The notes: generated from the letters alone by a model not told the origin. A DNA stretch of 64,000 nt from Rhizobium rhizogenes NBRC 13257 (GCF_000696095.1 NZ_BAYX01000003.1:496001-560000), one strand, 5' to 3'; shown: positions 35,708 to 44,997, counted from the first letter of the stretch. Numbers and translations: made by a program.

Positions 35708-36398
35708 TGAACGGCCCAAGATCACTCTGGCCTTGTAAGGTTACTGCGGCGCCGGAAAGCGATTTTGCGCTCCCGATCGGCCATTGCATTGTTGTGTCGC
35801 CAAGGACGTAGCCGACGAGGCCGTTGCGACCGCCGATTTTCGTGGCTCCTTGCTTGAGGATGACGTTCGACAGGCGAAAGCGACTGGCGCCATTGTTCTT
35901 GCCGGTCAGGAAAAGGCTGTCGCCCTGCCGGCTCAGATTCCAGGAGACATCAGCCGCCCTGGCATCGGCATTCTTGAAGAAGACGGGGATGGAGTGGCGT
36001 ACGATCAAGGTCACGGTGCCGGCCTTTGCGCGGGAAGGATCCGGTAGCTCATCGACGATGACACGATAGGTCTCCTCAGTCCGTACCGGCGCCTTGGTCG
36101 TTCTGATCACCCTGACCGTATAGCCTGCGTTCGGCGCCATCTTGGTCGCCGGCGGGCTGGCCACGACGTTCGTCGTCGGTTCCAGCTTTTCGACGCCGCC
36201 TGTCTGGCTCCACTTGAAGACACGCACCTGCACGTTGATGGGGTGATCGCCATCATTGGTCAGGTTGAGCACACCGGTGCTGTCAGGCGCGATGAGTTCG
36301 AGATTGGTGGGCGCCGCGCGCAGGGAGGCGGCGCTTGCAAGACAAGCATTCAAGAGAACAAGCGCCGTCGTGGCAAGGCATGTAAACATGCGTTGCAT
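35679..36398 (-). CDS. Pilus periplasmic chaperone (CsuC-like)
   Basis: 239-residue periplasmic chaperone that caps pilin subunits and delivers them to the usher. The signal peptide is TCLATTALVLLNACLASA with cleavage before ASL. Domain 1 has the chaperone strand pattern (TGVLNLTNDGDHPINVQVRV) and the conserved RVIRTTKAPVRTEETYRVIV; domain 2 follows from about residue 140. AGGAGG before the ATG (36398) gives an excellent start. It lies between the major subunit and the usher in the canonical Csu gene order. Confidence 0.92.
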   Translation of the reverse strand: MQRMFTCLATTALVLLNACLASAASLRAAPTNLELIAPDSTGVLNLTNDGDHPINVQVRVFKWSQTGGVEKLEPTTNVVASPPATKMAPNAGYTVRVIRTTKAPVRTEETYRVIVDELPDPSRAKAGTVTLIVRHSIPVFFKNADARAADVSWNLSRQGDSLFLTGKNNGASRFRLSNVILKQGATKIGGRNGLVGYVLGDTTMQWPIGSAKSLSGAAVTLQGQSDLGPFNANIAITKR

Positions 36399-36419
36399 AG
36401 CAACCTCCTAGCAATGAAT

Positions 36420-36917
36420 TCAGTAGGTGACGGTAATCGCCACTGTGTCTGTATAGGTGCCGGCAGCCGGTGTGGTTTGCGCCGGAACCCGTCCATAGAC
36501 CGGGATATTCTGCACGTTGCCGTTGCCCGTGCCTGCTACCGTATCCGTTCCGACCGTCACGCCCCAGAGAAGGGTGTGTCCGCTGTCACGGTAGATGGAG
36601 TAATTGACCGTCGCCGCCCCCGGGCCGGTCATTTGGCGAACGGCCGTGGTCGCGCTGGCGCCCGCACCGGCACTCAAGCCGACATTATAGGTTTGCCCCG
36701 TCGTGCATTGAACGCCGATGGAGCTGGTTTGGTCGTTCGTGGCATCGAGAACGCCCTTGGTGCCAAAATCGAGATCGCCGGCGCTCTGGACCTTGCATTC
36801 TGCCTGGATGACGATGCGAACCGTCATATTGCCGGACGCCGTGGCAGCCATGACGGGTGCTTCTGTGATGAAGATTGCAGCACCGACGAGTAAGGCACCG
36901 CGTAGTGCATTCAACAT
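36420..36917 (-). CDS. Spore coat U domain major pilin candidate (CsuA/B-like)
   Basis: 165-residue secreted SCPU-domain protein, the likely pilus shaft subunit. The signal peptide is LNALRGALLVGAAIFITEAP with cleavage after VMA. The mature protein has CKVQSAGDLDFGTKGVLDA and the strand-swap C-terminus TYTDTVAITVTY, nearly identical to the tip protein's end. ATG 36917 is chosen over the upstream start at 36944 because GGAGG lies about ten bases before it and it leads straight into the signal peptide. It is the first gene of the four-gene archaic chaperone-usher operon; the Csu paradigm has additional minor subunits, which are absent here. Confidence 0.86.
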   Translation of the reverse strand: MLNALRGALLVGAAIFITEAPVMAATASGNMTVRIVIQAECKVQSAGDLDFGTKGVLDATNDQTSSIGVQCTTGQTYNVGLSAGAGASATTAVRQMTGPGAATVNYSIYRDSGHTLLWGVTVGTDTVAGTGNGNVQNIPVYGRVPAQTTPAAGTYTDTVAITVTY

Positions 36918-37412
36918 ATGTAGTCCCCTCCGCAGCTTCCCCACGAACCTGCTAATATCCTAAATTAATCATATATGGATCGTGATGGCAACAAGGCAAA
37001 AAGACTTTGAGTTCTTTTCCCGGGAAATCGGAGATTTTCCGCAGTAAAATGATACTTACTGAAGAATTACCGGAATATATTCGGTTCGCTTTCGTGAAAA
37101 AGTTAACAAATTATAAACTATATTGTTGCGACTCGGCTGGAGCGGACACGGAGCCTCTTTGCTTCGGCTATTTGCCAATAGAAGACTGGACCGTCGTTCG
37201 CTCGGCAAACCGATTCGCATCTGTCGGGTTGAGCCCGGCCTGTTAGGACGGTTTGTCGTTCTTCTACATCTGATGTCAGAGCTTGAAAATCTTTTGCGGC
37301 CATATACCCGTGGGCTGGTCGTGATGCATTTTGATAATGTCGCAGAAAAGCACCGATGACGTCGCCGCTCGCGCTAATGTCTCGGCAAATCCAAAGTTCG
37401 GAGTCGCAAGCA
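36918..37412. other. AT-rich intergenic region between pilus operon and dehydrogenase gene
   Basis: A 495-base region between two divergent units, with markedly lower GC content than its neighbours, especially 36955-37130. It should contain the promoters of both. Minus-strand candidates include TATGAT near 36970, but no convincing -35/-10 pair was found for either direction. Open frames in it (for example 37118-37450 minus, 37123-37359 plus) lack family character and ribosome sites. No glycine riboswitch pattern was seen upstream of the folate enzyme gene. Confidence 0.5.
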
Positions 37413-39974
37413 ATGGCAGAGTTTCCCCAGAAGGCCAAGGTCGTCATCATTGGCCTGGGCGGTATCGTTGGCGCATCGATCGCGCATCACCTGATCGAGC
37501 GCGGATGGGACGATATCGTCGGCATCGATAAATCCGGCATCCCGACCGATATCGGCTCGACGGCGCATGCTTCCGATTTCTGTTACACCACCAGCCACGA
37601 TTATCTCTCGGTCTGGACCACACAGTATTCCATCGATTTCTTCGAGAAGATGGGGCACTATGCCCGCATTGGCGGCCTTGAGGTTGCCCGCACGGGTGAC
37701 GACACCTGGATGGAAGAGATCCGGCGCAAGGCTTCCTCTGGCAAGGCCTTCGGCACCAATGTTCGCCTCGTCACCCCCTCCGAGATCAAGGAAATGTTCC
37801 CGCTGATCGAGGAAGATCAGGTGCAGGGCGGCATGTACGATCCGGATGCCGGCCTCGTCGTTCCGCGTTCGCAGACCGTCGCCGGCAAGCTGGTGGATGT
37901 AGCCGAGAAGTCCGGCAAGCTGAAGGTCTATGGCAATACGCCCGCGCAGTCGTTGATTGTCGAGGCTGGCCGCATCAAGGGTGTGGTTACGCATCGCGGC
38001 ACGATCATGGCCGATTACGTCATCGTCTGCGCCGGCATCTGGGGTCGCCTGATCGCCGAGATGGTCGGCGAAGACCTGCCGGTCATGCCGGTCGATCATC
38101 CGCTCACCTTCTTCGGGCCGTATAACGAGTTCGAAGGTACGGGCAAAGACATCGGCTTCCCGCTGCTCAGAGACCAGGGCAATTCCGCCTATATGCGCGA
38201 CACTGGCGATCCGAAGACGACGGAAGGCGGCCAGATCGAGTGGGGTTACTACGAGACCACCAATCCCCGCCTTTGCCACCCGCGCGACATCCTTGAAAAG
38301 CACGAGGCGCGCCTGTCGCCCTCGCAGCGCGACCTTGAGATGGAGCAGATCATCGAGCCGCTCGAGCGCGCCATGGAACTGACGCCGATCCTCGGCGAGC
38401 TCGGCTACAATGAGGGTCATTCCTTCAACGGCCTGCTGCAGGTTTCCGCCGCCGGCGGCCCATCCTGTGGCGAAAGCCAGAAGGTACGCGGCCTCTGGTA
38501 CTGCGTCGCCATCTGGGTGAAGGACGGTCCGGGCTACGGCAAGCTCATCGCCGACTGGATGACCGATGGCCGTACCAAGATCGACCACAACAGCATCGAC
38601 TATGCGCGCTTTTATCCGCACCAGCTGACGGAAGAGTTCATCGAGGGCCGCTGCTATGAAGCCGCCCAGAAGATCTACTTCCCGGCCGTGCATACGCGCG
38701 AACCCTACGCCTCGGGCCGCAACGTCAAGCGTTCGCCTTTCTACGAGCGCGAGAAGGAGCTTGGCGGCTACTTCATGGAGCTCGGGGGCTGGGAGCGCGC
38801 GCATGGTTATGCCGCCAACGAGCACCTGCTGGAGAAGTATGGCGATCGCGTGCCGGTGCGTCAGAATGAGTGGGACAGCCGCCACTTCTGGCGTGTCTCC
38901 AACGCCGAGCATCTCGCGATGAGTGAGGATTGCGGTATCGTCAATCTCTCGCATTTCCACATGGTCGACATCGAGGGGCCTGACCATGTCGAGTTGCTCG
39001 AATGGCTGTGCGCCGCAAAGATCGGCGGCGATGGCAATATTGGCAAGGGTATCTACACCCACTTCCTCGACGACGAGGGCATGGTGCGTGCCGACTTTAC
39101 CGTCATCCGCATGGCCGACCGTTGCCGGTTGATCAACGGTGCCGATGCCGGTCCGCGCGACTTCCACTATATGCGCCGCGTCGCCGAGGATCGGGGTCTC
39201 GACGTCACCATCACCGACGTCACCGAGAAGTTCATCACCATCGGTATCTGGGGGCCGAATGCCCGTGAGACGTTGAAGAAGGTGGTGGCCGATCCGGCCG
39301 GGCTCGATGCGGAAAACTTCCCCTTTGCCGCAATCAAGCAGATCCAGATCGGCGGCAAGTCTGTTACCGCCTTCCGCATCTCCTACGTCGGCGAGCAGGG
39401 CTGGGAACTGCACATGAAATACGAGGACGGCCTTGCCGTATGGGATGCGCTGCGCTCCACCGGCGTGATGGCCTTCGGCGTCGAGACCTATGCGAACTCG
39501 CGTCGTATGGAAAAGAGCCTTCGCCTGCAGAATGCCGACCTTCTCACCCAGTACAATCTGATTGAGGCAGATCTTGCCCGTCCGAAAGTCAAGGAAGCCG
39601 ACTTCCGTGGCAAGGCAAAGCATCTGGAGTACAAAGCCCGTGATCATCAGCCCGCCATGCTTTGCACGCTGGTCATGACGGACAACACCGACAAAAATGG
39701 CGTCAAGCGCTACCCGGTAGGCAATCTCCCGGTCATGGACCCGGAAACCGGCAAGGTGCTGATCGATGAGCTCGGCCGCCGTTCCTACACGACCTCCATC
39801 GCTTTCGGTCCGACCATCGGCAAGAATATTGCCCTTGCCTATCTGCCCTGGGCTTATTGCCAGGAAGGCCGCAAGCTGAATGTCGAATATTTCACCGAGA
39901 CCTATCCGGTCGAGGTTGTGAGCATCGGCTACAAGCCGCTCTATGACCCTGAAAACCTGAAGCCGAGAAGCTAA
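37413..39974 (+). CDS. Dimethylglycine/sarcosine dehydrogenase-like FAD and folate enzyme
   Basis: 853-residue two-module flavoenzyme. The N-terminal FAD oxidoreductase has the Rossmann motif VVIIGLGGIVGASIAHHL (residues 10-27) and GSTAHAS with His52 in the position where this family attaches FAD covalently. The C-terminal GcvT-like folate-binding part begins near residue 450 (LEKYGDRVPVRQNEWDSR region; QNADLLTQYNLIEAD later). Such enzymes demethylate dimethylglycine or sarcosine and pass the one-carbon unit to tetrahydrofolate. GGAG at 37400-37403 supports ATG 37413 over 37356. It stands alone and is closed by a strong terminator. The exact N-methylated substrate is uncertain. Confidence 0.88.
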   Translation: MAEFPQKAKVVIIGLGGIVGASIAHHLIERGWDDIVGIDKSGIPTDIGSTAHASDFCYTTSHDYLSVWTTQYSIDFFEKMGHYARIGGLEVARTGDDTWMEEIRRKASSGKAFGTNVRLVTPSEIKEMFPLIEEDQVQGGMYDPDAGLVVPRSQTVAGKLVDVAEKSGKLKVYGNTPAQSLIVEAGRIKGVVTHRGTIMADYVIVCAGIWGRLIAEMVGEDLPVMPVDHPLTFFGPYNEFEGTGKDIGFPLLRDQGNSAYMRDTGDPKTTEGGQIEWGYYETTNPRLCHPRDILEKHEARLSPSQRDLEMEQIIEPLERAMELTPILGELGYNEGHSFNGLLQVSAAGGPSCGESQKVRGLWYCVAIWVKDGPGYGKLIADWMTDGRTKIDHNSIDYARFYPHQLTEEFIEGRCYEAAQKIYFPAVHTREPYASGRNVKRSPFYEREKELGGYFMELGGWERAHGYAANEHLLEKYGDRVPVRQNEWDSRHFWRVSNAEHLAMSEDCGIVNLSHFHMVDIEGPDHVELLEWLCAAKIGGDGNIGKGIYTHFLDDEGMVRADFTVIRMADRCRLINGADAGPRDFHYMRRVAEDRGLDVTITDVTEKFITIGIWGPNARETLKKVVADPAGLDAENFPFAAIKQIQIGGKSVTAFRISYVGEQGWELHMKYEDGLAVWDALRSTGVMAFGVETYANSRRMEKSLRLQNADLLTQYNLIEADLARPKVKEADFRGKAKHLEYKARDHQPAMLCTLVMTDNTDKNGVKRYPVGNLPVMDPETGKVLIDELGRRSYTTSIAFGPTIGKNIALAYLPWAYCQEGRKLNVEYFTETYPVEVVSIGYKPLYDPENLKPRS

Positions 39975-40020
39975 GCGGAGCTATCCGTATCCTGCCTCTC
40001 AAGGCTCATGCATAAGTCAG

Positions 40021-40060
40021 CGCCGCCTGGATGAGTGATCTCCAGGCGGCGTTGATTTTT
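40021..40060 (+). terminator. Rho-independent terminator of the dehydrogenase gene
   Basis: Perfect 11-bp GC-rich stem (CGCCGCCTGGA / TCCAGGCGGCG) with a 9-base loop, followed by ttgattttt. It lies 46 bases after the stop and 22 bases before the end of the convergent GNAT gene. Confidence 0.88.
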
Positions 40061-40081
40061 CCAGTCGTGGCGGCATCGATG

Positions 40082-40582
40082 TCAGTCGGATTCCGACACT
40101 TCGCTCGGATTGGCAAGCGGCAGCATGCCGAGATAGATGCCGGGCACGGAGCCTTCGATCGGGATCGCGCCGACGCTCCGGCGATAAAACTCCATCGGGC
40201 CGGCGCCGCCGATCACGCCATAGGCATAGCCCTGGGCATGCATGTCCAGAAGCGTCGTCAGCAGTAGTGCCTGGCCCACACCCTTGCCGCGCATCGACGG
40301 ATCGACGCCGGTCGGCCCGAAGAAACCCTTCGCGGTTGCCTCGTGGCAGGCAAAGCCAACCAGCACGTCATCTTTGACCGCGATAAAGCAGGTCGGCGGC
40401 TGGCGCATGGTGGCGGCCGTCGCCTCCGCCGCCCAGCCCGCGCCGAACAGCGGCTGGATCCAGGAGGTCAGAGCGTTGAGTTCCGGCGCCAGCACTCGAC
40501 GGATGACGATCCCCTCGCTGTCCATCCGCTTCTGCAGCGCCGGGTCCGGCTTCAATTCATAGAGCTTAACAAGCATGTCCAT
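40082..40582 (-). CDS. GNAT-family N-acetyltransferase
   Basis: 166-residue acetyltransferase. The acetyl-CoA loop is GVDPSMRGKGVGQALLLTTL (residues about 98-117), and CFIAVKDDVLVGFACHEATA forms the preceding strands. The start is preceded by AAAGGA. It lies 19 bases downstream of a sugar ABC permease gene on the same strand, so it is the last gene of that operon. It may acetylate the imported sugar or amino sugar, or a related metabolite; substrate not inferable. Confidence 0.87.
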   Translation of the reverse strand: MDMLVKLYELKPDPALQKRMDSEGIVIRRVLAPELNALTSWIQPLFGAGWAAEATAATMRQPPTCFIAVKDDVLVGFACHEATAKGFFGPTGVDPSMRGKGVGQALLLTTLLDMHAQGYAYGVIGGAGPMEFYRRSVGAIPIEGSVPGIYLGMLPLANPSEVSESD

Positions 40583-40601
40583 CGGTCTATCCTTTGCCGC
40601 C

Positions 40602-41495
40602 TCAGCCTTTCACCGCGCCTGCCGTCAAGCCGGCGACGATCCGCCTCTGGAAGAAAAGAACCACGATGATGAGCGGTAGCGTCACGGTGACGGAGGCTGC
40701 CATGATTTGCCCGAAAGGATATTCGAAGCGGCTGGTGCCGGCAATCAGGCCGATGGCGACCGGGACGGTGCGGTTCTCGTCGGTGAGGGTGAAGGTGAGC
40801 GCGAAGAGGAATTCGTTCCAGGCGAGGATGAAGGCGAGAATGCCGGTGCTTGCAAGCGACGGCCCCATCAGCGGCAGGAGGATCTTCATCAGAATCCGGA
40901 AGTGCGAGCAGCCGTCGATGATCGCCGCTTCTTCGAGCTCGCGCGGGAACTCTCGGATGAAGGTAGTCAGGATCCAGGTGGTGAACGGCACGGTCGAGAG
41001 CAGATAGGTCAGCACCAGCGCGCTCGGGCGATTGAAGAGCCCAAACCAGTTGATCAGCTCGAACATGCCCGACAGCACGACCACCTGCGGGAAGATCGAC
41101 ACCATCAGCACGATCATCAGCATCGCGCGCCGCTGTGGAAAGTCGATACGGCCGAGTGCATAGGCGGCGCTAAGCCCGATGATGAGCGATAGAAACGTCG
41201 TTGTCGTAGCGACATAGACGGAATTCACAAGAGATCTCATGAACACCGGATTGTCGATCAGCTGCCGGTAGTAGGTGAAGTCGAAGGCCGGCAGCAGCGC
41301 CGAGTGGTAAAGTGCAGCACCCTGCTTGGTCGAAGAGACGAAAGCCCAATAGTAGGGAAAGAGCGTGTAGAAGAGCACGAACAGGAGTGCCACGATCTGC
41401 AGGCCCCTGACGCACCGCCGCCTCATTCGATAATAGGAGGACGATTTGCGCTGGGGTTTTTGGATGCCGGATCCTTGCGTGATTGCGTCTGCCAT
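40602..41495 (-). CDS. Carbohydrate ABC transporter permease, MalG type (CUT1)
   Basis: 297-residue inner-membrane permease. A basic N-terminus (QRKSSSYYRMRRRCVRG) precedes the first helix IVALLFVLFYTLFPYYWAFV. The EAA coupling loop reads ELEEAAIIDGCSHFRILMKI then LLPLMGPSLAS, the classic EAA---G---------LP pattern, and the C-terminal FFQRRIVAGLTAGAVKG is the typical CUT1 ending. It pairs with the preceding MalF-type permease after a five-base gap. Confidence 0.93.
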   Translation of the reverse strand: MADAITQGSGIQKPQRKSSSYYRMRRRCVRGLQIVALLFVLFYTLFPYYWAFVSSTKQGAALYHSALLPAFDFTYYRQLIDNPVFMRSLVNSVYVATTTTFLSLIIGLSAAYALGRIDFPQRRAMLMIVLMVSIFPQVVVLSGMFELINWFGLFNRPSALVLTYLLSTVPFTTWILTTFIREFPRELEEAAIIDGCSHFRILMKILLPLMGPSLASTGILAFILAWNEFLFALTFTLTDENRTVPVAIGLIAGTSRFEYPFGQIMAASVTVTLPLIIVVLFFQRRIVAGLTAGAVKG

Positions 41496-41500
41496 TTGCG

Positions 41501-42391
41501 TCAGTGCCCCGCTGCCCGGTCGAGGCGAAGCACCCCGATGATGATGATCGCGGCAAGTGCCACGAGCAGGAATACCCAGGTCGATGCGGCCGAGCCGACA
41601 CCGAGTTCCTGAAAGCTGATCAGCCTGTCACGGGCGTAGATCGATACGGTCATGACATTCTCGTTGCTGGCGGCCATGACATAGGCAAGGTCGAACATTC
41701 TGAGCGCGTCGAGCACGCGAAACAGCACCGCCACGCCGATAGCGGGCCGCAGCATCGGCAGGGTGATCGACCAGAAGCGTTTCCAGGCGGGGATGCCGTC
41801 CACTTCCGCGGCCTCGAAGATCTCCGGCGAGATCAGCTGCAGGCCGGCGAGGATCAGCAGCACCATGAAGGGCGTAGTCATCCACACATCGACGAAGATG
41901 ACGGCGCCCATGATCAGCGAGCTGTTGGCCGTCCAGGCTATGCCATGGTCGATGAAGCCGAGTTCGATGAGCAGCTTGTTGATGACGCCGAACTGGTCGT
42001 TGAGCATCCATTCCCAGATCTTGGTCGAGACGACGACCGGGATCGCCCAGGGAACGAGGATGGCCGCGCGGGCAAGGCCGCGGCCGGGGATCGCCTCATT
42101 GACAAGAAGCGCGATGGCGATCCCGAGGACGGTTTCGATCGCAACCGAGATCACGGTGAAGATCAGGGTGTTTTTGACGGCAACCCACCAGCCACGGTCC
42201 TGGATGACCTCGATAAAATTATCGAAGCCGATCATGGAATAGGCGGAGGGATTGTCGAGATAGGCGTCCGTAAAGGCGAAGAAAAAGGTGCGGACGAGCG
42301 GCCAGAGAGCGACGACCAGCATCACCACGATGATGGGAACGAGAAACAGCCATGCGGCCCGGTGATCCCGGCGGGCAAGTCGAGCGCTCAT
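41501..42391 (-). CDS. Carbohydrate ABC transporter permease, MalF type (CUT1)
   Basis: 296-residue inner-membrane permease. RRDHRAAWLFLVPIIVVMLV begins the first helix, and WAIPVVVSTKIWEWML and ADLAGDLRGRG-type shadows aside, the coupling loop EIFEAAEVDGIPAWKRFWSI then TLPMLRP is clear. Six helices are expected. It overlaps the ATPase gene's stop by four bases (ATGA) and precedes the MalG-type gene, giving the binding protein - ATPase - MalF - MalG order. Confidence 0.93.
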   Translation of the reverse strand: MSARLARRDHRAAWLFLVPIIVVMLVVALWPLVRTFFFAFTDAYLDNPSAYSMIGFDNFIEVIQDRGWWVAVKNTLIFTVISVAIETVLGIAIALLVNEAIPGRGLARAAILVPWAIPVVVSTKIWEWMLNDQFGVINKLLIELGFIDHGIAWTANSSLIMGAVIFVDVWMTTPFMVLLILAGLQLISPEIFEAAEVDGIPAWKRFWSITLPMLRPAIGVAVLFRVLDALRMFDLAYVMAASNENVMTVSIYARDRLISFQELGVGSAASTWVFLLVALAAIIIIGVLRLDRAAGH

Positions 42392-43488
42392 TGATCGGTT
42401 GCCTCCGGACTATCCAGCGCCAGGCGCTTGCCCTCTGCATCGAACACAAACATCGCCGTGTCGGCAAAATCCAATCCGACAGGCTTGCCGATGAGATGCT
42501 GGGCAGGTGCCATCGCAAGCCGGATCACCCAGATGACGTCGTCGGTGATGCGGCAATAGCCAAAATGTTCGTGCCCCAGATCCTCGACGCGCTCCAGCGT
42601 GCCGACGATGCGGCCCTCAAGCGCATCGACGAGGCGTAGCGATTCCGGCCGAATGCCGATCGCGGCGACAGGCTCGGCCGATGCCTGCACCACTGCTCCG
42701 ATGGAAAGGCCGCCGGGGCCTTCGATCCGGTCGGCGCCGGCGGCTTGACGCATTGCGACGGGCAGGAAGTTCATGCGCGGGCTGCCGATAAAGCCCGCCA
42801 CGAAGCGGTTGTCCGGCGCGTGATAAAGCTCTTGCGGCGTTCCGATCTGCTCGATACGGCCATGGTTGAGAACGACGATCCTGTCGGCGAGCGTCATGGC
42901 TTCGGACTGATCATGCGTCACATAGATCATCGTCGTCTTGAGATCGTCGTGGAGCTTGGCGATCTCCATACGCATTTCCATACGCAAGTCGGAATCGAGG
43001 TTGGAAAGCGGCTCGTCGAAGAGGAATATTTCCGGCTGGCGCACCAGCGCCCGGCCGATCGCCACGCGCTGACGCTGGCCACCGGAGAGTTCCCGCGGCC
43101 GGCGCTCGAGCAGATGATCAACCTTCAGCATGCGCGCGACCGATGCGACCTTCTGCCGGACCGCATCGCGCCCCATGCCCAGGGTTTCCAGCGCAAAGCC
43201 GATGTTGCGCGCGACGCTCATATGCGGGTAGAGCGCATAGGACTGAAAGACGAATGCAACGCCGCGCTTGGAGGCCGGCACATCGGTGACATCGTCGCCC
43301 CCGATACTAACCACGCCCTTCGATGCGGAGATGAGTCCGGCGACAATGCGCAGAAGCGTCGACTTACCGCAGCCGGACGGACCGACGAAGACGACGAACT
43401 CGCCGTCGTTGATCTGCAGATTGACGTCTTGAATGACGCTATGCGTACCAAAGCTCTTCGAAACGGATTCAAGCGAAACCGATGCCAT
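42388..43488 (-). CDS. Carbohydrate ABC transporter ATP-binding protein (UgpC/MsmK-like)
   Basis: 366-residue ATPase of the CUT1 sugar importer. Walker A is GPSGCGKST at residues 36-44, the signature LSGGQRQRVAIGRAL, Walker B FLFDEPLSNLD, and the H-loop YVTHDQSEA. The C-terminal TOBE/regulatory domain (from about residue 240) is present with GIRPESLRL. ATG 43488 gives the standard start MASVSLESVSKSFG; the upstream frame to 43512 is a short extension without support. Located 114 bases after the binding protein gene with a GC-rich imperfect hairpin between them. Confidence 0.93.
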   Translation of the reverse strand: MASVSLESVSKSFGTHSVIQDVNLQINDGEFVVFVGPSGCGKSTLLRIVAGLISASKGVVSIGGDDVTDVPASKRGVAFVFQSYALYPHMSVARNIGFALETLGMGRDAVRQKVASVARMLKVDHLLERRPRELSGGQRQRVAIGRALVRQPEIFLFDEPLSNLDSDLRMEMRMEIAKLHDDLKTTMIYVTHDQSEAMTLADRIVVLNHGRIEQIGTPQELYHAPDNRFVAGFIGSPRMNFLPVAMRQAAGADRIEGPGGLSIGAVVQASAEPVAAIGIRPESLRLVDALEGRIVGTLERVEDLGHEHFGYCRITDDVIWVIRLAMAPAQHLIGKPVGLDFADTAMFVFDAEGKRLALDSPEATDQ

Positions 43489-43602
43489 TTTACACCCGGG
43501 CCTTATGATCATGGAAGCTCGCCACCTCCAAGCGGCGGCGAGACAGCGGCGCGTTTGGCGGGCGGGAAGATAAGATCTCCCCGCCGGCGCTCAAGCTTGG
43601 TG

Positions 43603-44859
43603 TCAGCGGCTTTCCTTGAGTTTCTCGAGCCGGCCGGCAAGCGACGTCAGGCTGGATTTGATGTCGGCGCCGCCAGACAGCATGTCATGGACGGTGCGAT
43701 AGAAGGCCTGCGACACCCTGTTGTAGCTGGTGCCGGTGTAGCCGGACGGGCGCACGGCGCTGTCGGCGAAGGCCTGCTGGTTGTCCTTGAGGAAGGGGAT
43801 CTTTGCCAGGATTTCCGGATCGCTATAGAGCGCCGGGATGGACGGATTGACCGCATCCTTGAGCGCCCGCATCTTCTGCATGTCCGGGCCGGTGATGAAG
43901 TTGACGAAGTCGGCGGCGACCTTCGGCTTGGCGGAGTATTTCGATACGCCGTAATACATCGGCCCCAGGCAACCGCTGGACTTCTGCCCTTCCTTGCCGA
44001 CCGGCAGCGGCATGACGCCGACCTTGTCGATGATGGCGCTTCCCGCCTGGTGCGACGTGCCCCAGACATAGGGCCAATTGCGGTGGAAGACCGCATTGCC
44101 GGACTCGAAGATCGCCCGCGACGCTTCTTCATCATAGTTCAGCACACCGTCCGGGCTGATCGAGCCTATCCAGCCCTTGGCCTTGCCGATTGCCTCGGCG
44201 GCCTGGGGATTGTCGATCGTTACCTTGCCGTCGTCGGAGATGATCGTGCCGCCGCCGTTCGAGGCTATAAGTTCGATGGCGTCGCAGGTCAGTCCCTCAT
44301 AACTCTTTGCCTGCCAGGCATAGCCCCACATGTCGGGATGGCCGGCTGCACGTTCCTTGTCCTGGATTTCCTTGGCGGTTGCCGCCAGTTCGTCCCAGGT
44401 CTTCGGCGGCTGCTTGCCGTATTTCTCCAATAGATCCTTGCGGTAGAACATCAGCCCGACATCCATATAGGCGGGCATGGCGACGAGGTTACCGCCCAGT
44501 TTTGCAGCATTGAGCGTCGAGGCGAAATGCTTGTCCTGATCGGCCTGCGGGACCAGTGTCTTCAGGTCGAGCAGGTTGCTCTTGAACATGCCGAGCCAGA
44601 TGACGTCGAGAAACAGGACGTCGACATCGGTCGATTTCGCCGCAAGCAGCTGCTGATAAAGCGGGATCGCATCGTCCAGCAGCGCGGGCATCTTGTTGAT
44701 CTTCGCCTCATTGCCTGTCTTCTCCTTCCAGGCATTGGCGACGTTGGTGCACAATTCGAATTCCGTCGGGGCGCAGAAGACGGAGATCGTCTCGGCATGG
44801 GCCGAGACCGTCCAAAGGCCGGCGCAGAGCGAGAGGGCAGCAAGGCTTTTCCTAAACAT
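43603..44859 (-). CDS. Carbohydrate ABC transporter substrate-binding protein (CUT1)
   Basis: 418-residue periplasmic sugar-binding protein. The signal peptide (FRKSLAALSLCAGLWTVSAH) is cleaved before ETI. Family-1 features are STDVDVLFLDVIWLGMF, MPAYMDVGLMFYRKDLLEKY, PKTWDELAATAKEIQ, and FHRNWPYVWGTS. The pattern recalls trehalose/maltose-type binding proteins of rhizobia (the ThuE group), but I would not assign the sugar. It is the first gene of the leftward operon and divergent from a GntR/UTRA regulator that probably controls it. Confidence 0.9.
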   Translation of the reverse strand: MFRKSLAALSLCAGLWTVSAHAETISVFCAPTEFELCTNVANAWKEKTGNEAKINKMPALLDDAIPLYQQLLAAKSTDVDVLFLDVIWLGMFKSNLLDLKTLVPQADQDKHFASTLNAAKLGGNLVAMPAYMDVGLMFYRKDLLEKYGKQPPKTWDELAATAKEIQDKERAAGHPDMWGYAWQAKSYEGLTCDAIELIASNGGGTIISDDGKVTIDNPQAAEAIGKAKGWIGSISPDGVLNYDEEASRAIFESGNAVFHRNWPYVWGTSHQAGSAIIDKVGVMPLPVGKEGQKSSGCLGPMYYGVSKYSAKPKVAADFVNFITGPDMQKMRALKDAVNPSIPALYSDPEILAKIPFLKDNQQAFADSAVRPSGYTGTSYNRVSQAFYRTVHDMLSGGADIKSSLTSLAGRLEKLKESR

Positions 44860-44928
44860 GAACTGTTCCCTTGATTGTGATAACGCTTCGGCATCGTGCG
44901 GAACTCTACGGCTCCTTGACGTTAATAG

Positions 44929-44946
44929 GACTGGTTATGACCAGTC
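44929..44946. promoter_or_regulatory. Palindromic operator candidate for the GntR/UTRA regulator
   Basis: Perfect 7-bp inverted repeat GACTGGT-TATG-ACCAGTC in the 138-base gap between the sugar transporter operon and its divergent GntR-family regulator gene. Size and symmetry suit a dimeric HutC-type GntR protein. TTGACG (44917-44922) just upstream could be a rightward -35 box. Confidence 0.6.
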
Positions 44947-44997
44947 ATGTCAATATGGACTTTCAAGAGATTTGCGTCAAAGATGGCGAAGGCCTGA

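Noticed and set aside
36918..37412. Glycine riboswitch upstream of the folate/FAD enzyme gene
   Set aside because: The conserved purine-rich aptamer blocks could not be found by eye on the plus strand.
37118..37450. Possible gene in the AT-rich region before the dehydrogenase
   Set aside because: No ribosome site or recognised family, and it runs into the start of the real gene on the other strand.
37374..39647. 757-codon open frame on the minus strand
   Set aside because: Antisense shadow of the dimethylglycine dehydrogenase-like gene, without recognisable domains.
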